The translations under genes and the position numbers were made by a program. Positions 15,477 through 24,944 of a stretch of 32,920 nucleotides of DNA are shown piece by piece. The DNA is from an uncultured Brachyspira sp. (GTDB lineage: Bacteria; Spirochaetota; Brachyspiria; Brachyspirales; Brachyspiraceae), in assembly GCF_934747485.1 (NCBI RefSeq), contig NZ_CAKVGN010000029.1:1-32920 (forward strand). The letters are read 5' to 3'. The notes beneath the pieces are model-generated. The model was not told where the DNA came from. It saw only the letters and a list, made by a program, of their open reading frames with translations, and ran no database searches. Position 1 is the first letter of the stretch, and each line of letters begins with the position of its first letter.

Positions 15477-17900
15477 ATGAGAATTCCTTTGAGTTGGTTA
15501 AAAGAATTTGTTAATTTAGATGGTTTAGAGGTAGAAGAGATTGCAAGAAATATAACTCTTTCCGGAAGCGAGATTTCTTCTATAGAAACTACCGGCGGAG
15601 ATATACCGGGGGTTATAATAGGTAAAGTTTTGACTGTACATAAACACCCCGACGCTGATAAATTAAGTGTATGTAAAGTTAATGTTGGTGATGATGTACT
15701 TTCTATAGTATGCGGTGCACCTAATGTGAGAGAAAATATATATGTTCCTGTTGCTATGATAGGAGCTAAACTTCCAAACGGACTTACTATAAAAAAAGCT
15801 TCTATAAGAGGCTTTGAAAGCAGCGGAATGCTCTGTTCTAGGACAGAATTAGGATATGAAGAAATTGAAGGCGTTTACGGTATTTGGATATTAGATGACC
15901 ATATAGATAAATTAAACATAGAAGATAAAGATAGTATTTTAGGAAACTCCCTTTCAACAATTGTAGGCTCTACAGACCATATATTTAATGTAGAAATTAC
16001 AGCAAACAGAGGTGATTTGGTTAGTATTATAGGTTTTGCACGTGAATGTTCTTTGGTATTAGAAAAAAGAGTGAGCATACCTTCTGTAAATACTTATGAT
16101 GCTACAGGCGGAAATATTGATATTACAGTAGAAAATCAAAACTCTTGCTATAAATATGTTGGAAGGCTTATAAACAATATAACTGTTGGACATTCTCCAG
16201 ATTGGATGCAAAACAGACTTAAAAAATGCGGTATTAACCCTATAAACAACATAGTAGATATTACAAATTATGTTATGCTTGAATATGGTCAGCCTCTTCA
16301 CGCTTATGACTTTGATAAAGTAAAAGATGGAAAAATTATAGTAAGAAACGCTAAAAATGATGAAAAAATCACACTTTTAGACGGCAGAGAAATTAATCTT
16401 ACAGATGAAGTTTTGGTTATTGCTGACAGTGAAAAGCCTATAGGTGTGGCCGGAGTTATGGGCGGAGACAGCACTAAAATAGAAGAAACTACTAAAAACA
16501 TCTTAATAGAAAGTGCTTATTTTGACCATATTGCCGTAAAAAAATCTACCATAGCTACTAATACAAAAACTGATGCTTCATATAGATTTGAAAGAGAAAT
16601 TGACCATACCCTCACTTTAGCAGCATTAAACAGAGCTGTAGATTTAATAGTAACATTAGATAATAATGCTAAAATAGTATCAAAAGCTAAAGAAGTAAAT
16701 GTAAAACAATTTGAAGCTACAAGAATAGTATTTGACTGCGGACTTGTAAAAAGATATTTGGGTCTTGATATGAACAAAATGCAAGTATCTTCTATATTTA
16801 AGAGATACGGCTTTAATGCATCTGCTTTGGGTGAGAATAATTTGAAAGTAGATATTCCTTTTTATAGACATGACCTTACAATAGCAGAAGACCTTATAGA
16901 AGAGATAGCACGCGTTTATGGTTATAATAACCTTGATTCTAATGTGCCTCATATTAAATGTAACCCTATTAAAACAGATTATGCTGATATAAGTTTTGTT
17001 AAGCATAGAATGGCTTCTTATGGACTTTATGAAACTAAACAGTATTCTCTTGGCGACAGCAAAATGTTTAAAAATATAGGTTTTAAAGATGAAGAGTTAA
17101 TTAGTGTTGTAAACCCTCTAACAAGTGAAATGGACGTTTTAAGATCTACTACATTGGTTTCGCTTCTTAACAGCATTGCATACAATCAAAATCATAGACA
17201 TAAAAATGGTGCTTTATTTGAAGTTGGAAATATATTCTACAAAGAAAATGATAAGTTTGTAGAAGAGAAGCATTTATCTGCTGTTATGTTTGGGCTTTAT
17301 CAAGAAAAATTATGGAATAAAGAATCAAGAGCTTATGACTTCTTTGATATGAGCGGTGTTGTAGAAGAGCTTATTACAAAGGATTTAAAAAGCACTGATT
17401 ATAACCTTATACCTAAAGAGCATGATTGGTTTATACCTACTATGTCTGCTGATATAGTGATATTTGGTGAAAAAATAGGTATTATCGGAATAATTCACCC
17501 TAAAATATTATCTCTATTTGATATTAACACTGAAGTTTATTTTACTGATATTAATATAAGATATGCCGTTGAGCTTATCAAAAAAAGAGTAAAAAAACAG
17601 CAGCTAAAAGATATAGGTAAATATCCTGCTGTATTTAGAGATTTAGCATTAGTTTGCGATAGAAACATTGAGTTTAGTAAAGTGATAAAATCTATTTCTA
17701 AGTTTAATGATATTATACAAAATGTTGATGTGGTAGACAGATATGTTGGAGAGCAGGTAAAAGAAGGCAAGCAATCTATAGCAATATCTATAACTTATTA
17801 TGACCCTAACAAAACCTTAAGGGAAGAAGATATTAATTCTGTAGAGAGTTCATTGCTTGAAATGCTTAAAACAAGATTTAGTATAGAATTGCGTTCATAA
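15477..17900 (+). CDS. pheT: Phenylalanyl-tRNA synthetase beta subunit
   Basis: This structural and editing subunit of PheRS has 807 aa, full length. Domains in order are the N-terminal B1 core, the EMAP/OB-type tRNA-binding domain (about 40-150, KVLTVHKHPDADKLSVCKV), B3/B4 with the editing site (about 210-390), the B5 DNA-binding-like domain (about 400-475), the catalytic-like core (about 480-690), and the FDX-ACB anticodon-binding domain (about 712-806, starting at YPAVFRDLALVCD). The start ATG follows TGAGG by about 11 nt. pheT is followed within 21 nt by a phosphoribosyltransferase gene, and the operon continues into a methyltransferase. Confidence 0.97.
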   Translation: MRIPLSWLKEFVNLDGLEVEEIARNITLSGSEISSIETTGGDIPGVIIGKVLTVHKHPDADKLSVCKVNVGDDVLSIVCGAPNVRENIYVPVAMIGAKLPNGLTIKKASIRGFESSGMLCSRTELGYEEIEGVYGIWILDDHIDKLNIEDKDSILGNSLSTIVGSTDHIFNVEITANRGDLVSIIGFARECSLVLEKRVSIPSVNTYDATGGNIDITVENQNSCYKYVGRLINNITVGHSPDWMQNRLKKCGINPINNIVDITNYVMLEYGQPLHAYDFDKVKDGKIIVRNAKNDEKITLLDGREINLTDEVLVIADSEKPIGVAGVMGGDSTKIEETTKNILIESAYFDHIAVKKSTIATNTKTDASYRFEREIDHTLTLAALNRAVDLIVTLDNNAKIVSKAKEVNVKQFEATRIVFDCGLVKRYLGLDMNKMQVSSIFKRYGFNASALGENNLKVDIPFYRHDLTIAEDLIEEIARVYGYNNLDSNVPHIKCNPIKTDYADISFVKHRMASYGLYETKQYSLGDSKMFKNIGFKDEELISVVNPLTSEMDVLRSTTLVSLLNSIAYNQNHRHKNGALFEVGNIFYKENDKFVEEKHLSAVMFGLYQEKLWNKESRAYDFFDMSGVVEELITKDLKSTDYNLIPKEHDWFIPTMSADIVIFGEKIGIIGIIHPKILSLFDINTEVYFTDINIRYAVELIKKRVKKQQLKDIGKYPAVFRDLALVCDRNIEFSKVIKSISKFNDIIQNVDVVDRYVGEQVKEGKQSIAISITYYDPNKTLREEDINSVESSLLEMLKTRFSIELRS

Positions 17901-17921
17901 AAAAGTAGGAGATTATATACT

Positions 17922-18320
17922 ATGAAATATGATGTTATATCTTGGGAAAATATTGATGAGGCTATTGAGGTTTTAGCTAAGCAAATAGAAGAGTCAAAAA
18001 TAAAATATGAAGTAATTTATGGGCTTGCTCGAGGTGGGTTAGTACCTGCTGTTATGCTTTCTCATAGATTAAAAGTGCCTATGGTTCTTAATATGGAAGA
18101 GGTGTGGAGATTAAAAGTAAAAGATAAATCTGTTTTAATTGTAGATGACATATCTGATACAGGTGAAACCTTAAAATATTTTGACGACCAAAAATTTGAT
18201 ATAGCTACTTTATTTATTAGAGAGCATACTAGCAAAATAAGACCGAAATATATATACAGAAGCATAAATCACGATGATTGGTTATTATTTCCTTGGGAGA
18301 CAAAATCATCTAGTAAATAA
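17922..18320 (+). CDS. Small type I phosphoribosyltransferase
   Basis: This 132-aa protein belongs to the PRTase type I fold. YGLARGGLVPAVMLSHRL (33-50) is the N-terminal phosphate/PPi loop region, and VLIVDDISDTGETL (71-84) is the PRPP-binding signature with the paired aspartates. The small size and the following WEEVWR-like region (EEVWRLKVKDKSV) resemble xanthine/guanine or hypoxanthine phosphoribosyltransferases of the Gpt type, but the base specificity cannot be told. AAGTAGGAG lies upstream of the ATG. It sits in the pheST operon, where co-expression rather than shared pathway is the likely link. Confidence 0.85.
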   Translation: MKYDVISWENIDEAIEVLAKQIEESKIKYEVIYGLARGGLVPAVMLSHRLKVPMVLNMEEVWRLKVKDKSVLIVDDISDTGETLKYFDDQKFDIATLFIREHTSKIRPKYIYRSINHDDWLLFPWETKSSSK

Positions 18321-18325
18321 CAAGT

Positions 18326-19078
18326 ATGAATAAATATGATGATGAAACTTTCTTTCGCAAGTATAGTGAAATGAATAGGTCAAAATATGGCTTAGAATAT
18401 GCAGGTGAATGGGAATCTTTTAAAAAACTTTTGCCTAAACTAGAAAATAAAACTATTTTAGATTTGGGCTGTGGTTATGGCTGGCATTTAATATATGCTG
18501 CTAAGAAAAATGTTAAGTTTGCTGTTGGAATAGATATTTCTAAAAAAATGCTTGAAGTAGCTAAAGAAAAAACTAAAAACTTGAACAATATAGAATTAAT
18601 ATTATCTTCTATAGAAAAATTAAAATATATAAAGTCATTAAAAAATAAAAAATTTGATATAGTATTAAGTTCTCTTGCTCTACATTACATAAAAGATTTT
18701 GATAAAACAGTAAAAGATATTAAGCTTTATTTAAATGATAATTCTTATTTTTTGTTTTCAGTAGAACACCCTATTTTTACAGCAGAAGGAAGTGAAGATT
18801 GGATTTATGATTCAAATGGTGAAATAAAACATTTTCCTATTGATAATTATTTTTATGAAGGTAAAAGAGAAACAAACTTTTTAGATGAAAAAGTTTTAAA
18901 ATATCATAGAACATTAACTACCTATATAAATACATTAATAAAAAATGGATTTGTAATAAAAAATATTATAGAACCTACACCAAATACAAAATTATTGAAA
19001 ACAGATAAATCAATGCAAAATGAATTAAGACGCCCTATGATGCTAATAATAAAATCAAAATATATTCCTAAATACTAA
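18326..19078 (+). CDS. Class I SAM-dependent methyltransferase
   Basis: This is a 250-aa Rossmann-fold methyltransferase of the UbiE/methyltransf_11 type. Motif I is ILDLGCGYGWHL (44-55). The acidic end of strand 2 is VGIDISKKMLEVAKEK (67-82), and motif II/IV is FDIVLSSLALHYIKDF. The region around VEHPIFTAEGSEDW resembles small-molecule methyltransferases that act on carboxylates or amines, but the substrate is unknown. It begins 5 nt after the phosphoribosyltransferase stop with no clear ribosome site, so translation is probably coupled. The last gene of the pheS operon; no clear terminator follows. Confidence 0.87.
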   Translation: MNKYDDETFFRKYSEMNRSKYGLEYAGEWESFKKLLPKLENKTILDLGCGYGWHLIYAAKKNVKFAVGIDISKKMLEVAKEKTKNLNNIELILSSIEKLKYIKSLKNKKFDIVLSSLALHYIKDFDKTVKDIKLYLNDNSYFLFSVEHPIFTAEGSEDWIYDSNGEIKHFPIDNYFYEGKRETNFLDEKVLKYHRTLTTYINTLIKNGFVIKNIIEPTPNTKLLKTDKSMQNELRRPMMLIIKSKYIPKY

Positions 19079-19138
19079 AATATTTCTGCAGTAAAAATAT
19101 ACAAAAATAAATATAATATTTTTTTTTAATTTTAGCTA

Positions 19139-19166
19139 TTGACATTATTTCTAATTATATTAATAT
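19139..19166 (+). promoter_or_regulatory. Sigma-70-type promoter of the tetR-tolC operon
   Basis: TTGACA (19139-19144) and TAATAT (19161-19166) are separated by 16 bp. The predicted start, about 19173, lies just before the palindromic operator. Confidence 0.6.
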
Positions 19167-19175
19167 TAGTTTCCA

Positions 19176-19205
19176 AATAAAAATGACATGTATGTCGTTT
19201 TTATT
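19176..19205. promoter_or_regulatory. Palindromic operator upstream of tetR
   Basis: Two 14-bp arms, AATAAAAATGACAT (19176-19189) and ATGTCGTTTTTATT (19192-19205), surround a GT centre and match as an inverted repeat except at one base. The core is GACAT-GT-ATGTC. Its position just after the predicted start site is what autorepression by the adjacent TetR protein would need. Confidence 0.7.
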
Positions 19206-19241
19206 AACTATATTTAATGAGGTGAACACAAAAAAATCAAA

Positions 19242-19973
19242 ATGCCAAAGGTAGATGAAGAATATTTTGAAAACAAGAGGAAAATAATATTAAATGCGGC
19301 TATGAGAGTTTTTCAGAGAAAGCCTGCTTATAGCGTTACAATGAAAGATATTGTTAATGAGTCGGGTTTAAGTCAAGGAGGTGTTTACAAGTATTATTCA
19401 AATATAGATGAAATTGTTGTGGCTTTACTTAATACTATTACTGTACCTGTAAAACCAAAAGAACTTATAGATAAGTATAGTAATGACCCTGAAAAGGCTA
19501 TATTTGAATTATTTAATGCTTTTAGAAAGTTTTTCTTCATAACGGCAAAAGAATTTGGAAAAATAATGTTTGAATTGCAGCCTATGTTTTTCAACAATAT
19601 GGAGAGATTAAAAATATTAAAAGATAATATCAACAAAGACATTATATTAAATTATTGGTTTAGTGAATTATTAATATTTATAGATAAAAAAATAGATGAA
19701 AAATATTTTACTCCTGTATTGAAGGCACATGACATTTATATGCAGATTATAGTTGCCGTTGGCGGAATAGGCAATGAATTAATATTAAACAAGTATTACA
19801 ACTTAGACAGAAAGCTTTATTATTACAAGGGGGAAAAGAGAAAAAATAAAAATTTAGAAGTTAATTTAGATGGTTTAATTGATACATTATATAAAACATT
19901 ATTGCTTTTACTTGGAAGTAAAAATGTATATAAATATGGTTTTATAAATGAGGAAAAATTAGTAAATGAGTAG
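19242..19973 (+). CDS. TetR-family transcriptional regulator
   Basis: This is a 243-aa TetR-type repressor. The helix-turn-helix domain spans about 10-60: ILNAAMRVFQRKPAYSVTM, then KDIVNESGLSQGGVYKYYSN with the typical GxxYxYY recognition helix. The remaining residues form the helical ligand-binding and dimer domain. The ATG at 19242 lies 17 nt after the only good ribosome site (GAGGTG), an unusually long spacing, and no in-frame start lies closer. The gene is 26 nt upstream of tolC and most likely represses the efflux operon and itself through the palindrome at 19176-19205. Confidence 0.9.
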   Translation: MPKVDEEYFENKRKIILNAAMRVFQRKPAYSVTMKDIVNESGLSQGGVYKYYSNIDEIVVALLNTITVPVKPKELIDKYSNDPEKAIFELFNAFRKFFFITAKEFGKIMFELQPMFFNNMERLKILKDNINKDIILNYWFSELLIFIDKKIDEKYFTPVLKAHDIYMQIIVAVGGIGNELILNKYYNLDRKLYYYKGEKRKNKNLEVNLDGLIDTLYKTLLLLLGSKNVYKYGFINEEKLVNE

Positions 19974-19999
19974 ATTTATGGGTATAATAAGGAGTATTA

Positions 20000-21457
20000 A
20001 TGAGAATAAAGTTATTATTAATATTATTTAGTATAAATATAATAAATATAGCATATGGTCAAACTACTAATACATTAAGTTATGCAAAATACATGGAAAA
20101 TATTAGAGATTTGATACCAGAATTAAAGATAAATGCCGTAACAGAAACGAATGCTGAAATGAATTTACTTAGTGCCAAATCCAGCGGAGATGTTAATTTA
20201 TCTGCACAAGTTGGAGCAGTTGGTAAATACGGCAACTTATCATCAGGATACTCTGATGCTACTTTAAGCCCATCTATTGGTGCTACAGGTATTCAAGCAG
20301 GCATTGGACTTGGAAGCTTAATACCATATACAGGCACAAAATGGTCTGTTAATCTAACGCACAACTCTTTTCTCACAGGAGATTTAGTTTCCCCTGATGG
20401 TACAAAAACAAAATTTCAAAATTATCAGCCGTCATTAACATTAGAAGTAACTCAGCCTATTTTAAGAAATTTCTTTGGGGCATTAGACAGATACCCAATA
20501 AAAGATGCTGAGTATGCATTAAACATAGCAAAACTTCAAAGAAGATTAGATGATGCAAGTGTTTTAGTAGCTTATCAAAAAATATATTATCAATGGATAA
20601 TGTATGAAAAACTATTAGAATATTATAGAAATATGTACATCACAGCAAGAAGATTTGAAAATCAGATGAGAGACAGATACAATAACGGACTTATAGATAA
20701 TGACTCTTATCAAAATGCAAGAACACAAACTATGCTTTATAGCGATTATTATGCACAAAATAAAATTGCTTTAGATACACTATTAACTACTATAAGTTTC
20801 TTCTTCCCTGTAACTAACCTTAAACCAGACCATACCACTTGGGATTCTTATTTAGACTTAGGAAGCAATATGACTATGGAAACTGTTGCTTTTGCTGATA
20901 GTGTTAATGGACAAATTGCATATCAATCAAAGATTAGAGCAGAATATGCTTTATCTGCTATGAAAAATGGTACTTTGCCAAATTTAGATATAGTAGGAAG
21001 CGTAAATTTAAATGGAATAAGTCCTAATACTTCTGGTTATTTTAATTCATTTGGAAGCATGACTAATGTTGACTTTTTTGCTGGCGTACAGTTCTCTTAC
21101 CCTATTGGAAACAGAGCTAATGAGGCACAATACAAAATGGCTGAAAACTCTTTATATGGAATAATAGCTCAATATGATATGCTTGAAAAAGACTACAACA
21201 CACAGCTGCAAGGATATATTTATAAATTTGAAACATATAAAAATTTAATGAATAGCAAAAGAGCACAAATCAGAGCAATAAACTCAAGAATAGCCACACA
21301 GCTTCAAAAACTTGATCAAGGACGTTTGGAAATTGACGATTTGCTTACTTCAAGATTAGATTTGGTAGCAACGCAAACGGAATTATTAAACTTACAATAT
21401 GAGTTTATTACAACCATATTTGACTATAGAGCATTACTTGCTATAGATTATGAATAA
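20000..21457 (+). CDS. TolC-family outer-membrane efflux protein
   Basis: This is the outer-membrane channel of a tripartite efflux or type I export system. The 485-aa protein begins with a signal peptide (about 1-20, IINIAYG before Gln). Two outer membrane efflux (OEP) repeats follow, with long helical hairpins, for example KLQRRLDDASVLVAYQKIYY and the late QLQKLDQGRLEIDDLLTSRL (about 440-460), a segment common in TolC homologues. AAGGAG lies 5 nt before the ATG. It shares the tetR transcript (26 nt gap) and precedes the RND pump by 157 nt. Confidence 0.9.
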   Translation: MRIKLLLILFSINIINIAYGQTTNTLSYAKYMENIRDLIPELKINAVTETNAEMNLLSAKSSGDVNLSAQVGAVGKYGNLSSGYSDATLSPSIGATGIQAGIGLGSLIPYTGTKWSVNLTHNSFLTGDLVSPDGTKTKFQNYQPSLTLEVTQPILRNFFGALDRYPIKDAEYALNIAKLQRRLDDASVLVAYQKIYYQWIMYEKLLEYYRNMYITARRFENQMRDRYNNGLIDNDSYQNARTQTMLYSDYYAQNKIALDTLLTTISFFFPVTNLKPDHTTWDSYLDLGSNMTMETVAFADSVNGQIAYQSKIRAEYALSAMKNGTLPNLDIVGSVNLNGISPNTSGYFNSFGSMTNVDFFAGVQFSYPIGNRANEAQYKMAENSLYGIIAQYDMLEKDYNTQLQGYIYKFETYKNLMNSKRAQIRAINSRIATQLQKLDQGRLEIDDLLTSRLDLVATQTELLNLQYEFITTIFDYRALLAIDYE

Positions 21458-21614
21458 ATATTTTTTATAATATTTTATTTATGTGAGCAACTTTTTAAGG
21501 ATTTAGAAATAATAAATATTTATTTAATAAGATTAATTAGCAAAAAACTTAAACTTATTAAATAACAAAATCTTTAATTTACATACAAAAAATATAATAG
21601 GAGAATAGCAATAT

Positions 21615-24600
21615 ATGGAAAGAATTATAGTATTTTTTGCGAAGAAAACTATGCTTGTTAATATAATAGTAATGGCTGTATTATTTGTAGGAGGCTATTA
21701 CTATTTTAATTTAAGAAAAGAATCAATTCCATCTACAGACTTAGATATGATGTTAATATCTGTAATATACCCCGGTGCTACTCCTCTTGATGTAGAGCAG
21801 AATGCCGTTATACCTATAGAAGAACAGTTACAAGGTATATCAGGTATAGATGAATATAATACAACAATCATTGAAAACGCTGCTATTATTATAGTAAAAT
21901 TAGATGAATCTATACCAAACAGACAGCCTGTTAAAGATGAAATATTTAGGCAGATGCAAAATATTCCAGATTTATCAGAAGATGTAGAAGAGGTTACAAC
22001 CTACGACTTAAACCCTAATAAGATGTCAATATATACTTTAGCTGTACACTTTAAAGAGGGAATGGAAGGTGATGAGAGAGAATTATTTGATGTAAGTCAA
22101 AGGCTTGAGAATGAACTTGTAAGGCTTGATGGTGTTTCTGAGATAAGAATAAACGGAAGAACAGACCCGGAAGTTAAAGTGTATGTAGACCCTATAAAAA
22201 TGCAAGAAAACTATATTTCTTTGAGCGATGTAGTTAATGCTCTTAGTATAAGAAACGTTAGGGCTACAGGAGGAGACATGGAATCAGGAGGAAAAGAACA
22301 AACAGTTGTTACTTTTGGCGAATTCCAAACTCCAAGTGAAGCAAGTAATGTTATAATACGTTCTACATTTAATGGTCAAAGAGTAAGAGTAAATGATATA
22401 GCCCGTATAGAGGAAGGCTTTGAAGAAAAAACTACTTTGATGAGAGTAAACAGAGCTTCTGGTTATTCTTTAGATATAGTAAAAAACGAAAATGCTGATA
22501 TTCTTAAAACTATTGAAACTGTAAACCAATATTTAAAAGAAAATGCTGATTTAATACCGGATAATATTCAAGTATCTGTTATGGGTGATAAATCAAGAAC
22601 TATCAACTCACTTTTAAATATTGTAACTTCAAACCTTATTCAAGGATTTATAATCATATTTATAACTTTGATTATATTCTTGGATTTCAAAAGTGCCATG
22701 TTTACAAGTTTGGGTATGATTGTTACGATGTTTGCTTGTTTTATATACATGCAGGTGGCAGGAATTACATTCAATACTATGTCATTAGCTGCTATCATCA
22801 CAGTACTTGGTATGATAGTAGACAACTCGATAGTAGTATCTGAAAACATCTTTAACTTTAAAAATGCAGGATATAAAGGACTTGAAGCTACAAGACTTGC
22901 TGTAAGTGATGTAGTAATGCCTATGCTTGCTTCAACACTTACAACTGTTGCTGCATTTTTCCCTATGCTTACAATAAGCGGTATAATGGGTAAAATATTA
23001 AATATATTCCCAAAAATAGTAATATTCACCCTTGTTGTCAGTATGCTTCAAGCTACTTTGCTTCTTCCAAACCAATTGCAAGACAAAGAAGATAAATATA
23101 AATCATACAAACCTAAAAAGAAAAGCAAATTTAAAAATCCTCTCGATTTCGACAAAGATGCTTTATTTGATAAAATGAAAATACCTTTCGGTGTTGCATT
23201 AGAAAAATTAATAAAAGTAAGATACATAGTAATAGGCTTTTTTGTAGTTATGTTTATAGCTTCAATATTCTTAGCACAAAACAGTTTCAAGAACTTCGTA
23301 CTTATATATGATACAAGTGCAGACACAATAGTAATTAATATAGAAATGCCTACTGGTACTACAAAAGAAGTTACTACAGAAAGCATAGCTAAAATAGAAG
23401 ATGCTGTTGCGAGAGTTGTAAAGCCTGAAGAGCTTGTTGCTTTATACTCACTTGTAGGTAAGCAAGTTGACCAAGAAGTTGTTTCTGAGGAAAAAGGAAG
23501 TTTGGCAGGTATTATGGTTTATTTAGTTCCTGCGGCGGAAAGAGACAGAACTGCTGATGAGCTTGTTGCTTTAATAAATCAGGAAATAGATAAAACAGAT
23601 ATTAGACAAACTGTTCCTGTATTTACCATGAATACAAAAGGAAGCGTTGACCCTGGTGACCCTGTGGACATTAGGATAGTTGGTAACGATACTGAGCTTG
23701 CTAAAAAGGCTAAAGAAGATATAAAAGCATATTTAGCTACTGTGCCCGGTGTTATAGATATAGACGATGATGATAAGATTGGTAAAGAAGAGTTAAGAGT
23801 TATGTTTGATTATGACAAAATAGCAGAACTTGGTGTAAATGTTGCCGGTGTTGCTAATGAAGTGAGAACTGCATACTATGGTACTGAAGCTACATATATA
23901 CAGGAACTTGAAAATAAATTAAACTTTAGAGTACAATTTGATGATCAATATACTTATGATACAAAATATTTAGAAAACTTATTAATACCAAACTCTACAG
24001 GAAGATTAATTTATCTTAAAAACTTAGCAACTATTGAAAAAGCAGACGGTCTTGCCACTTTAAAACACTATAACGGTGAAAGAACTATAACAATCACAGC
24101 TGGTATAGAATATGGTAAAAACACTTCTCAGCAGGTTATGAATGCTGTTAGAGAGAAATATAAAGACTTTTCAAAACAGTATAGAGGATTAAAATTAGAG
24201 TTTGGCGGTGAGGCTAAAGAAACTGTAAAAGCATTAAAACAATTGGCTTTCAGTTTTGCTATGGCTTTCATATTTGTATATATTGTATTACTTCTTCAGT
24301 TAAATAGATTCATACAGCCTATTATGATAATGATAATTATTCCGTTTGGTTTAATAGGGGTATTATTAGGTTTTGCTATTCACAGAATGCCTTTATCATT
24401 CATGGGTGTTGTAGGTATTATTGGTTTGGCGGGTGTTGTTGTAAACAATGGTATTATACTTGTTGACCTCATCAATAAAATCATAGATGAAGGTGTTGAG
24501 GGCGGTAAAAAAGGAGTAGCTAAAGCTATTGTTGAAGGAGCTAAGCAACGTCTTCGTCCAGTATTTTTAACTACTGTTACTACTGTAGTTGGACTTTTAC

Positions 24601-24803
24601 CTACTGTTTATGGTATAGGAGGAAGAGCTGATATCATTATACCTATAGTTATGGCTTTAGCTTATGGACTTTTGTTTGCTTCTCTTCTTACACTTATATT
24701 CTTGCCTTGTATGTTCATGGTAATGTTTGACTTGAGATTAATAAAGATACCTGAAAGCAAAATTGAAGACACAGCTACTATAATAACAAGTACAGGTAAA
24801 TAA
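21615..24803 (+). CDS. RND efflux pump inner-membrane subunit (AcrB/HAE1 type)
   Basis: This is a proton-driven resistance-nodulation-division exporter that extrudes drugs or other hydrophobic compounds. At 1062 aa it is full length. The first helix (about 12-30) is followed by porter loop 1 (PGATPLDVEQNAVIPIEEQL), helices 2-6 (about 335-480), helix 7 (about 535-555), porter loop 2 and helices 8-12 (about 865-1040). The TM4 proton-relay site reads GMIVDNSIVV, with one Asp followed by Asn rather than the Asp pair of AcrB; TM10 reads GVVVNNGIILVD. These variants occur in the wider HAE1 group. AGGAG precedes the ATG. No membrane-fusion (adaptor) gene is present between or beside tolC and this gene. 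Confidence 0.94.
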   Translation: MERIIVFFAKKTMLVNIIVMAVLFVGGYYYFNLRKESIPSTDLDMMLISVIYPGATPLDVEQNAVIPIEEQLQGISGIDEYNTTIIENAAIIIVKLDESIPNRQPVKDEIFRQMQNIPDLSEDVEEVTTYDLNPNKMSIYTLAVHFKEGMEGDERELFDVSQRLENELVRLDGVSEIRINGRTDPEVKVYVDPIKMQENYISLSDVVNALSIRNVRATGGDMESGGKEQTVVTFGEFQTPSEASNVIIRSTFNGQRVRVNDIARIEEGFEEKTTLMRVNRASGYSLDIVKNENADILKTIETVNQYLKENADLIPDNIQVSVMGDKSRTINSLLNIVTSNLIQGFIIIFITLIIFLDFKSAMFTSLGMIVTMFACFIYMQVAGITFNTMSLAAIITVLGMIVDNSIVVSENIFNFKNAGYKGLEATRLAVSDVVMPMLASTLTTVAAFFPMLTISGIMGKILNIFPKIVIFTLVVSMLQATLLLPNQLQDKEDKYKSYKPKKKSKFKNPLDFDKDALFDKMKIPFGVALEKLIKVRYIVIGFFVVMFIASIFLAQNSFKNFVLIYDTSADTIVINIEMPTGTTKEVTTESIAKIEDAVARVVKPEELVALYSLVGKQVDQEVVSEEKGSLAGIMVYLVPAAERDRTADELVALINQEIDKTDIRQTVPVFTMNTKGSVDPGDPVDIRIVGNDTELAKKAKEDIKAYLATVPGVIDIDDDDKIGKEELRVMFDYDKIAELGVNVAGVANEVRTAYYGTEATYIQELENKLNFRVQFDDQYTYDTKYLENLLIPNSTGRLIYLKNLATIEKADGLATLKHYNGERTITITAGIEYGKNTSQQVMNAVREKYKDFSKQYRGLKLEFGGEAKETVKALKQLAFSFAMAFIFVYIVLLLQLNRFIQPIMIMIIIPFGLIGVLLGFAIHRMPLSFMGVVGIIGLAGVVVNNGIILVDLINKIIDEGVEGGKKGVAKAIVEGAKQRLRPVFLTTVTTVVGLLPTVYGIGGRADIIIPIVMALAYGLLFASLLTLIFLPCMFMVMFDLRLIKIPESKIEDTATIITSTGK

Positions 24804-24827
24804 ACTTTTTCATATTTTTCTTACATT

Positions 24828-24863
24828 AAATAAGCCATTAATAAAACAATGGCTTATTTTTTT
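24828..24863 (+). terminator. Intrinsic terminator of the efflux operon
   Basis: The stem AAATAAGCCATT pairs with AATGGCTTATTT around the loop AATAAAAC, and the pairing runs straight into a T-run ending at 24863. It lies 25 nt after the RND stop. Confidence 0.85.
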
Positions 24864-24885
24864 GTTTAAGTAAAAATATATTATT

Positions 24886-24914
24886 TTGACAATTTCTAAG
24901 ATTTTATATATAAT
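24886..24914 (+). promoter_or_regulatory. Sigma-70-type promoter of ispF
   Basis: A consensus -35 TTGACA (24886-24891) and a consensus -10 TATAAT (24909-24914) are separated by an ideal 17 bp. It is the strongest-looking promoter in the window. The predicted leader is about 24 nt. Confidence 0.75.
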
Positions 24915-24944
24915 TTTGTAAATATTATATTTTTAGGAAAAACA

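Noticed and set aside
21458..21614. Remnant of a membrane-fusion protein gene between tolC and the RND pump
   Set aside because: All frames are broken by stops and no adaptor-like motif is present. 157 bp is too short for anything but a spacer.
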